Origin: JAPLCX01 sp964460305
GTDB taxonomy: Bacteria; Auribacterota; Tritonobacteria; UBA1439
Assembly (NCBI GenBank): GCA_964460305.1
Contig: CAYWRA010000007.1
Coordinates: 1-46,267 of the forward strand
Length of the DNA stretch: 46,267 nt
Direction: 5' to 3'
In this document: positions 33,323 through 39,480 of the stretch, piece by piece
How positions within the stretch are numbered: the stretch's first letter is position 1
How the letters are laid out: every line of letters starts with the position of its first letter
Program-made: the position numbers and the translations under genes
Notes under the pieces: model-generated
The model's database searches: none
What the model was told of the DNA's origin: nothing
The model's input: only the letters and a program-made list of their open reading frames with translations

Positions 33323-34711
33323 CTACCTCACGATAAAATGCTCGGTGTCTTTGGCAAAAGCACTGGACGGGCCCCTGACCTTGCCCCCGGTATCCACAAG
33401 ACCGCCGATGACCTGATAGTCGCCCTCCACACCCCCAGGCACGAGTATATTCAGCAGCGCTCCAGAGTAGCCGTTCGGCAGGGAATTGACATCCTGGACG
33501 ATGGGAATCACTCCCCGCCGCAAGCGGTTCNNNNNNNNNNNNNNNNNNNNNNNNNNNNNNNNNNNNNNNNNNNNNNNNNNNNNNNNNNNNNNNNNNNNNN
33601 NNNNNNNNNNNNNNNNNNNNNNNNNNNNNNCTTTATGGTCCTTGCTCACCCAATAGAGACCGCTCACGTCGACGGATGAAGCGCCCGGAGGAAGGTAGAG
33701 CTCAACCCAGCGATGATCCTCGGGAGCCAGGTATGCGCCGGATACGGCCACCTCGCTCACGATGAGATGCGGCGCATCACAGGTGGCATATTCATCCACA
33801 TCGTAGGGGCCGTGGTAAAAATACGGATCTCCGCCGGAAAAGGAATACGTGCAGCCATCGGTGGTGATTGTGATGTTGCCATTTGCCGTGTAGACCTGGG
33901 CGGGCACTGGAGTAGGAAGGTTATAGTCAGGAACGCAATAGATCGTTCTTACCCCTGCGGCTATTAAATTGGGTATGGTATCTCTATAACTCTTGCCGTC
34001 AGATGTTACGGGGGATGTTTCAGTGCCAGAGATGGTGGCATACTCGGGCGAGATATCTTGGAGATAACCCAAGCCGGAGGTTCCGTTAGTGTCAGTTCCG
34101 TGATGGTTTATCTTAAGAACGTCCACGTGTACGCCTCTTGCCTTAAGCGCAGAACCCAGAGGGCCTTCGACGGAACCATACAGGTCACCGCCGGTTAAAT
34201 AGTCGAATCCTCCATATTTGACCCACAGGGCCATGCCATTTTTATTTTCGATGTTCGAATCACATGCTATATTCCCCGCCGATGCCTGTCCGATAACCCT
34301 GCCATTGGCGGCAACGACGGTCACCGTCACATCATCCTTGCTGTAAATGACCTGCCCGGGCGTAACGTTATTTCTATTGTACTGCCCGGAATTGCAAGAA
34401 GCACAATGATCCGAGTGGAAATGAGATTTAGTAGTTATATCACCGGTCGCGCAATCGATCGACATTGTTGTCGAATCAGGAAATGTAATTAGATGCCCCT
34501 CATCGCTCCCGCTATAGGTGGTAATAGTCAGCACGCCCGAGGATGCAGCCGCCGCTTCCACGCCCCCGGACTCTTCCGTAACATTGAATTCAGCGGCGTC
34601 TGAGCCGACACTGGGGCGCGGCACAACGGCTCCCATCCAGCACAACACGACACAGATGGAGGAGATTGCCATGAGCGCCGCTGGAAAACAAGCTTTGCTG
34701 ATCAGCTTCAT
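33323..34711 (-). CDS. Paralogous secreted MBL/lamin-tail protein (interrupted by gap)
   Basis: Paralogue of the gene at 31202. Signal peptide (about 1-31), MBL fold with SHFHSDHCASC near residue 97 (canonical HxHxDH, unlike the downstream paralogue) and NHHGTD near 201, and a lamin-tail domain from about 313 (SEVAVSGAYLAPEDHRW) that runs into a 100-N gap. After the gap the frame resumes in the C-terminal domain (NRLRRGVIPIVQDV), ending in SAFAKDTEHFIVR. By comparison with the intact paralogue the gap hides about 664 bp, so the true protein would be about 650 residues. The frame stays open only because 664 and 100 leave the same remainder on division by three. Confidence 0.83.
   Translation of the reverse strand: MKLISKACFPAALMAISSICVVLCWMGAVVPRPSVGSDAAEFNVTEESGGVEAAAASSGVLTITTYSGSDEGHLITFPDSTTMSIDCATGDITTKSHFHSDHCASCNSGQYNRNNVTPGQVIYSKDDVTVTVVAANGRVIGQASAGNIACDSNIENKNGMALWVKYGGFDYLTGGDLYGSVEGPLGSALKARGVHVDVLKINHHGTDTNGTSGLGYLQDISPEYATISGTETSPVTSDGKSYRDTIPNLIAAGVRTIYCVPDYNLPTPVPAQVYTANGNITITTDGCTYSFSGGDPYFYHGPYDVDEYATCDAPHLIVSEVAVSGAYLAPEDHRWVELYLPPGASSVDVSGLYWVSKDHKXXXXXXXXXXXXXXXXXXXXXXXXXXXXXXXXXXNRLRRGVIPIVQDVNSLPNGYSGALLNILVPGGVEGDYQVIGGLVDTGGKVRGPSSAFAKDTEHFIVR
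33531..33630. other. Assembly gap (100 N), collapsed repeat
   Basis: The 55 bases left of the gap (33476-33530) equal 31355-31409 exactly, and the 55 bases right of it (33631-33685) equal 32074-32128 exactly, with a mismatch immediately outside each block. The real missing stretch should therefore be close to 31410-32073 (664 bp). Confidence 0.9.
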
Positions 34712-35026
34712 CAGTATATATTCCTTTTTCAGCTACCGATTATACCACAATTTAGACCGATTTATTCAGCAACTTTCAGCAGGCCAAGAAACATCTCCCT
34801 GCCACATTCCACACCAGACCGCTTCGATGTCTCACCGTTAGGGCGAGCCTGGCGCTGCCAGTAGGGTCATTTTATCTCGCCCCCGGCAGCTACCAGGCCA
34901 GCCTGCCCATATCAGAGATCGGCTTATTTTCCTGCTGAATAATCACATATCGGCGAGCGGAGATTGTCAGGGAATTGTAAAAAGAATGTCATTTAATCGT
35001 GGAAGGAACCGCGCCGACGATAACGC
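34712..35026. other. Intergenic region upstream of the MBL pair
   Basis: 315 bp containing the promoter-like box below, a 'gatttattcagcaac' sequence (34758-34772) related to those near 5717 and 16350, and ordinary-looking DNA with no open frame or hairpin that I can support. Confidence 0.5.
34739..34747 (-). promoter_or_regulatory. Extended -10 promoter box upstream of the secreted MBL gene
   Basis: On the minus strand TGGTATAAT (34747-34739) matches the extended -10 consensus TGnTATAAT perfectly. It lies 27 bp upstream of the ATG at 34711, with AAAGGA between. No strong -35 is present, as expected for extended -10 promoters. Confidence 0.5.
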
Positions 35027-35890
35027 CTACTTCTCCTGCCGTTGCTCCCTTTTGAGCGGGACGACCCCGGCAAGTTCCCCGATCACGTTGATGAGCTCCG
35101 TGTCGGAGGGGAGAACCACTTTGGCATTGCTTTGGAGCGATTTCTCGACGGCCTCGAGCTGCCTGAGAATTTGGGCATTCCCGATGAAATATTTCTGTGC
35201 GGCTTCGTTGACTAGCCTGATGGCCTCCGCTTCCCCCTCGGCCTGGAGTATCCTCGCCTGCTTGATACCCTCAGCCTGCTTGATCTGAGCCCGCTTCTGC
35301 CCGTCGGCGGCCGTCTCCGTCGCAGTGGCGAAATCTATGGCGGCGATCTTCTCGTTCTCCGCCTTCACCACCTTGTTCATCGTCTCCTGCACGTCCTTGG
35401 GCGGATCGATCTCCTTCAATTCGGTCCTCACGATGTCGATGCCCCAGTTGTGCGTCTCCTCGCATAACGTCTTGTGCAGCTCCTCGTTGATCTTACCCCG
35501 CTCGCTGTTCGCGGATTTGAGGGTTAGGGTTCCGATGATGTTTCTCAAGGTGGTCCTGGCCAGATTTACGATCTGCCACTTGTAGTTGTTCACGTTGTAC
35601 TGAGAGCTCTTTACGCTCTCCTCGTCGGGTTTTACCTTGAAATACACCTGGGCATCCACGCGAGCGTTCAGGTTGTCGTTGGTAATGATTTCCTGCGGTT
35701 GCGCGTCGACCATCTGCTCGGTGGTGTTTATCTGATACATCCGGTCGATCCCCGGAATGATCCAATGGAATCCGGGCATGGCAAACTTGTGATATTTCCC
35801 GAGTCGCTCGATAAGGCCGCGGTGCGTCGGCCTCACGATCCGGACGCCAGCAAAAAATATGACGACCACCGCAATGATTATGAAATACAT
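35027..35890 (-). CDS. SPFH/band-7 (stomatin/slipin-like) membrane protein
   Basis: 287-residue single-pass membrane protein (helix about 1-17) with a SPFH/PHB domain (about 18-190: RPTHRGLIERLGKYHKFAMPG, TTEQMVDAQPQEIITNDNLNARVDAQVYFKV) and a C-terminal coiled-coil/Ala-Glu-rich segment (EKIAAIDFATATETAADGQ... QAEGEAEAIRLVNEAAQ). Such proteins oligomerise in membrane microdomains and often pair with membrane proteases or NfeD. No NfeD gene is adjacent, although an M48 protease is two genes upstream. GGAGGG lies ahead of the ATG at 35890. Confidence 0.92.
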   Translation of the reverse strand: MYFIIIAVVVIFFAGVRIVRPTHRGLIERLGKYHKFAMPGFHWIIPGIDRMYQINTTEQMVDAQPQEIITNDNLNARVDAQVYFKVKPDEESVKSSQYNVNNYKWQIVNLARTTLRNIIGTLTLKSANSERGKINEELHKTLCEETHNWGIDIVRTELKEIDPPKDVQETMNKVVKAENEKIAAIDFATATETAADGQKRAQIKQAEGIKQARILQAEGEAEAIRLVNEAAQKYFIGNAQILRQLEAVEKSLQSNAKVVLPSDTELINVIGELAGVVPLKREQRQEK

Positions 35891-35959
35891 AGCCCTATCC
35901 CTCCTTCCCGACGGACAAAAAACGGCTTTTTAACCCACGATAGCGCCGTAGATGGCGAT

Positions 35960-36016
35960 TGTCAATGACAAAGCTTTCACCGCGGAGACGCTGAGGGCGC
36001 CGCGGTTACGCAGAGC
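35960..36016. repeat. 'caccgcggagacgc' repeat
   Basis: ttcaccgcggagacgctgag...ccgcggttacgcagag, a member of the Cacagagg/ccgcgg repeat group, fills the spacer between the DUF486 gene and the band-7 gene. Confidence 0.5.
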
Positions 36017-36358
36017 CTAACCGCGGAATATGAAATAGACCGCCCCCAACAGGCAGAGGCCGGCCCAGGCATAGTTCAGCTTCACCGGCTGGTTCATGTA
36101 GAGAAGGGCGAACGGCACGAAAACCGAGAGGGTGATGACCTCCTGGATGATCTTAAGTTGGGGGAGGTTAAGCACTTCGTACCCGATGCGGTTCGCCGGG
36201 ACCTGGAGGAGATATTCGAAAAGCGCGATCCCCCAGCTTGCGATTGCGGCGATAAACCATTTTTTGTCGTAGAGATTCCTCAGGTGCGCGTACCAGGCAA
36301 AGGTCATGAAGACGTTCGACAGGACGAGAAGCGCGATTGTTCTAATGATGGGCGGAAT
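36017..36358 (-). CDS. DUF486 family small membrane protein, possible ATT start
   Basis: Four-helix membrane protein resembling DUF486/DMT-like proteins (about 113 residues): LLVLSNVFMTFAWYAHLR, WFIAAIASWGIALFEYLLQVPANRIGYE, LKIIQEVITLSVFVPFALLYMNQP and YAWAGLCLLGAVYFIFRG (the last ends at the stop). The family normally begins just before the first helix. The only in-frame ATG is 41 codons earlier (36481, overlapping the protease stop). GAAGGAG lies 6 nt before an ATT at 36358 and a TTGCGG-16-TATACT promoter-like sequence precedes it, so I favour the ATT start. The start is unsure. Confidence 0.75.
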   Translation of the reverse strand: MPPIIRTIALLVLSNVFMTFAWYAHLRNLYDKKWFIAAIASWGIALFEYLLQVPANRIGYEVLNLPQLKIIQEVITLSVFVPFALLYMNQPVKLNYAWAGLCLLGAVYFIFRG

Positions 36359-36406
36359 GGAAAACTCCTTCGTTTGTTTTTTCGATTGCCCGGCGAAAGC
36401 CGGGAA

Positions 36407-36434
36407 TGGATAGTATAGCGCACTGCACGTGATC
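36407..36434 (-). promoter_or_regulatory. Candidate sigma-70 promoter for the DUF486 gene
   Basis: On the minus strand TTGCGG is separated by 16 bp from TATACT, about 50 bp upstream of the ATT start at 36358. It lies inside the longer frame to 36481, which argues that the longer frame is not the real N-terminus. Confidence 0.4.
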
Positions 36435-36477
36435 CGCAAGGGAGACACCCCGCCAAGTGGCGAGAACCACTCCCGGC

Positions 36478-37752
36478 TCATGTGACGATCATCGCGTCCG
36501 TCTCAGCCGGCATGCGGCGGAGGTAGCCCCGCAGGGCGAAGATGCGCTGGAGTATGGGGGGATGGCTGTAATCCAGGAAAACCTTGACCGGGTGGGGCGT
36601 CAGGTTTGAGAGATTGTCGGCGCTCAATTTCTTCAGGGCTGAAATCAGCGCTTCCGGCCTCCCATAGGTCAGCGCGGCGTATGCGTCGGCTTGATACTCG
36701 TGTTTCCGCGAAAGGAGGTTCCCTAATATGGAGAGCACCGTTTGTATCGGAATGAATAGGAAGCCGAAAAAGAAGATGCTCGCATAAATGGAGACATGGC
36801 TCATTCCAAATGCCTCAAAAAGCCCCCTGTTGTTTATGAACAGGGAAAGGACGAAGAACATAAGCCCCGTCGTCAGTATCATGAGGAGGGTGGACTTGAG
36901 AATGTGCCCCCTTTTGTAATGACCCATCTCATGCGCGAGGACGGAAACCAGCTCATCCACCGTATGTTTTTGGATAAGCGTGTCGAACAACACGATTCTT
37001 CGGAACCTCCCAAGACCGGCGAAGAAGGCGTTTGATTTGCCGGACCTCTTGGAGGCATCCATCGTAAACACACCTCTCATTTTGAAGCCCTGCGACCCGG
37101 CATAGTCCTCGATGGCGGTTTTAAGTCCCCCATCCTCAAGCGGCGTGAATTTGTTGAAAATGGGCATGATGACCGCAGGGGCTATAAAAATGAAGAAGAG
37201 CTGAAATAGCGCGATAGCAGCCCAGCAGAAGAGCCACGCCAGCTCCCCGGCGGCGGAGAAGATCCATATCACCGCCGAGAAGAGAATGCCTCCCAGGAGG
37301 GCGCTGAGAAGCCACTTTTTAATGGTGTCCGTGATGAAAGTCCTGCGAGTAGTTTTGTTGAACCCGAATTTCTCCTCAATGACAAAAGTGTGGTAGGCGT
37401 CAAACGGGATGTGGCACAGCTGAGACAGGAGCATCACCCCACCGGCGAACATAAGACCCGTCGGAATCTGGCCGAAACCGAAACCCCTGGCAAGGCGATC
37501 GATAAAATTGAAACCGCCGGCCAGGATGAACCCTATTGTGAGTACGGTCGCCAATCCGCCGCTCAGAAGCGAAAGCGTCGTATTCTCCCTGAGATAAGCC
37601 TGCGATTTCCCATATTTTGACGGATCGTACACGTCCTTGAATTCATCCGGCAGCTCGGCCTTGAGGTGCCGGAGGTTCAGGAGGTCGGCGGCCAAGTCGA
37701 GCAGATAGCCGCCTACGAGAATGACTATAATCGCCGCGAGATAGATGTTCAT
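36478..37752 (-). CDS. M48 family membrane metalloprotease (Ste24/CAAX protease-like)
   Basis: Zinc metallopeptidase of the M48A type, 424 residues with about seven membrane segments. ATG at 37752 gives MNIYLAAIIVILVGGYLLDL. The catalytic motif HEMGHYKRGH is near residue 266-275, and the third zinc ligand Glu is expected in RKHEYQADAYA (about 345-355). Earlier PFDAYHTFVIEEKFGFNKTT is characteristic of Ste24-like proteases. A longer frame to 37791 adds residues encoded by a period-7 tract. Prokaryotes lack prenylated CAAX proteins, so the likely role is membrane-protein quality control; the band-7 gene nearby fits that. Confidence 0.93.
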   Translation of the reverse strand: MNIYLAAIIVILVGGYLLDLAADLLNLRHLKAELPDEFKDVYDPSKYGKSQAYLRENTTLSLLSGGLATVLTIGFILAGGFNFIDRLARGFGFGQIPTGLMFAGGVMLLSQLCHIPFDAYHTFVIEEKFGFNKTTRRTFITDTIKKWLLSALLGGILFSAVIWIFSAAGELAWLFCWAAIALFQLFFIFIAPAVIMPIFNKFTPLEDGGLKTAIEDYAGSQGFKMRGVFTMDASKRSGKSNAFFAGLGRFRRIVLFDTLIQKHTVDELVSVLAHEMGHYKRGHILKSTLLMILTTGLMFFVLSLFINNRGLFEAFGMSHVSIYASIFFFGFLFIPIQTVLSILGNLLSRKHEYQADAYAALTYGRPEALISALKKLSADNLSNLTPHPVKVFLDYSHPPILQRIFALRGYLRRMPAETDAMIVT

Positions 37753-37808
37753 GTAAAATCCCAAATCCCATGGGAAAATCCCAAACCCCAAATCCCAAAT
37801 CCCAATAC
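37753..37808. repeat. (GGGATTT)n tract upstream of the M48 gene
   Basis: Two aaatccc blocks (37757-37771 and 37776-37803) separated by a short catggga palindrome. It follows the start of the M48 gene and merges with the 'attctg' element. Confidence 0.8.
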
Positions 37809-37917
37809 TGAGAATGACAAATGATAAAACACATAGAAGCCAGAATCCGGAATACTGACTCCTGGGCTCTATCTTCCGGATTCTGAATGCTGCATTCTGG
37901 ATTCCAACCCAATTGCG
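37809..37917. repeat. 'attctg' inverted element, copy 2
   Basis: ccagaatccggaatactgac and cggattctgaatgctgcatt-ctggattcc, same plan and same flanking caattgcg as at 15488-15597. It includes a tgacaaatgataaa repeat at its left. Confidence 0.65.
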
Positions 37918-37930
37918 TTCATCCCCCGCC

Positions 37931-37965
37931 CCGTCCCGAAGGGATCCCGTTGGGACGGGGCGCGG
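37931..37965. repeat. Dispersed G+C palindrome, 55 bp beyond the ssnA stop
   Basis: cccgtcccgaagggatcccg followed by ttgggacggggc; same family and orientation as copies at 9982 and 15601. Confidence 0.7.
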
Positions 37966-38019
37966 TTTTCTATTCTTCGTTCCAGGCTAAGGCGCTCTCC
38001 AGAAGGGAGACAAGTTAAC

Positions 38020-39369
38020 TCAAAACCGGCGCCAGAACGCCTTGGCGAGGGTGCGGGACTTCGCGCAGATCTTCTCCTCGTCCACGGTAAGCAGCTCGCC
38101 ACCGCGCATGAGGATCTTCCCGTTCACGATCGTCGTGTCCACTCTCGCCCCGCAGAGGCCGAAGAGGAAATGGCCGAGGAAGGTACCCTCATCAAGCGGG
38201 GTTGGCGGAACGTAGTCAAGAACGATCAGATCGGCATACGCCCCTTTCGAGAGCGAGCCCACCGGCTTCGCGAAGTGCCGGCGCGCGATCGCCGCATTGT
38301 TCCTGAGAAGGAGGCCGCACGACTCGACGAAGAAGACGCGCGGATCCCTTGCGGCAAGCTTGTGGAGAATGTTCGCAACCCGGACCTCATCGCGCATGTT
38401 TGCGGTCATGCCGTCAGTCCCGAGACCGACGAGCACGCCTTTAGCGAGCATCTTCATGACCGGCGCCACCCCCACCGCATTGTTCATGTTGGACTGCGGA
38501 TTGTGCACCACGGGGGTGTCCGTGCTGCGCAACATATCCATCTCCGCGGGGTTCACGTGCACGCAGTGGATGGCGAGCGATTTCGGGCCGAGGCCTCCCG
38601 CCCTGTTCAAACGGCGCACCACGCGCTGGCAGTACTTCTTCTCATTGACCGCCTGGTCGGCGGCATCCTCCGCCACGTGGACGTGGATGCCGACGCCGAG
38701 ATCGTTCGCCGCGGCGACGGATTCCACAAGCGTCTCCTCATTCACCGTAAAGAGGGCGTGAAGTCCGAACATGGCGGAGACCATGTCATTCCCCTTCTTT
38801 TGCGCCGCCTGTATTTTTTTGATAAAACGGACGTTCTCCGCGATCCCCTCCTTCCCCTTCCCGTAACGGTCGGAGGACCCGAGGCTGAGGCAACCTCGCA
38901 CACCGGTCTCACGCAGGGCGTCCTCGATCGGGTCGAGGCAGCCTTCCTGACACCCCTGGCTCTCGTGGTGGTCGATGATGGTGGTGGTTCCGCTCCGTAT
39001 GCAATCGATGAGCGGAATGAGCGCGCTATAGTAAAGATCCTCCCTACCCAATGCCTTGTCGAGCGGCCACCAGAGGCGCTCGAGGATCTGGACGAAATTC
39101 GCCGGTGGCGGCTGCTTGGGCGATAACCCGCGGGCGAAGGTCGAATAGAGATGCATGTGAGCGTTGATCATCCCCGGCATAATGACCCTTCCGCCGGCGT
39201 CGATGTACGTCGCCCCAACCGCCTTCTTCTTCAGCGCCGCCGTCTTCCCCACCCCCTCTATGACGTCCCCCTTAATCCATACCGCTCCGTCATGTATGAC
39301 CTTGTTATTTTCGCCGAGGGTGATGACTATTCCGTTGCCGATTAACAGATCCTTTGTTTTAGAAACCAT
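38020..39369 (-). CDS. ssnA: SsnA-like amidohydrolase
   Basis: Metal-dependent amidohydrolase (TIM barrel, 449 residues) closest in pattern to E. coli SsnA, a predicted aminohydrolase/chlorohydrolase found in purine-catabolism clusters. The first metal motif is NAHMHLYS (about 69-76), then FVQILERLWWPLDKALGRED (SsnA-like), DHHES (about 133-137), HVHVAE (about 226-231), HCVHVN (about 262-267) and GTDGMTANM (about 316-324). GGAGG precedes the ATG at 39369. It follows a pyrimidine-dehydrogenase-like gene and an XDH complex, the same neighbourhood type as xdhD-ygfK-ssnA in E. coli. Substrate is unknown. Confidence 0.9.
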   Translation of the reverse strand: MVSKTKDLLIGNGIVITLGENNKVIHDGAVWIKGDVIEGVGKTAALKKKAVGATYIDAGGRVIMPGMINAHMHLYSTFARGLSPKQPPPANFVQILERLWWPLDKALGREDLYYSALIPLIDCIRSGTTTIIDHHESQGCQEGCLDPIEDALRETGVRGCLSLGSSDRYGKGKEGIAENVRFIKKIQAAQKKGNDMVSAMFGLHALFTVNEETLVESVAAANDLGVGIHVHVAEDAADQAVNEKKYCQRVVRRLNRAGGLGPKSLAIHCVHVNPAEMDMLRSTDTPVVHNPQSNMNNAVGVAPVMKMLAKGVLVGLGTDGMTANMRDEVRVANILHKLAARDPRVFFVESCGLLLRNNAAIARRHFAKPVGSLSKGAYADLIVLDYVPPTPLDEGTFLGHFLFGLCGARVDTTIVNGKILMRGGELLTVDEEKICAKSRTLAKAFWRRF

Positions 39370-39415
39370 AACTCCCTCCGTAATAGTTAATTATGAACTT
39401 ATCCACAAACATGTA

Positions 39416-39448
39416 CCCTTTCCCAAAGGGACCCCGTTGGGGAAGGGT
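39416..39448. repeat. Dispersed G+C palindrome, 33 bp beyond the PreTA-like stop
   Basis: ccctttcccaaagggacccc followed by gttggggaaggg; a compact hairpin of the same family. Confidence 0.7.
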
Positions 39449-39480
39449 GCTCTACGGTGTGTGCTACAACATTCCCCAGC

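Noticed and set aside
34786..34925. tRNA or structured RNA upstream of the MBL pair
   Set aside because: I looked for cloverleaf arms and the GTTC-type T-loop and found none; no tRNA or riboswitch was recognised anywhere in the window.
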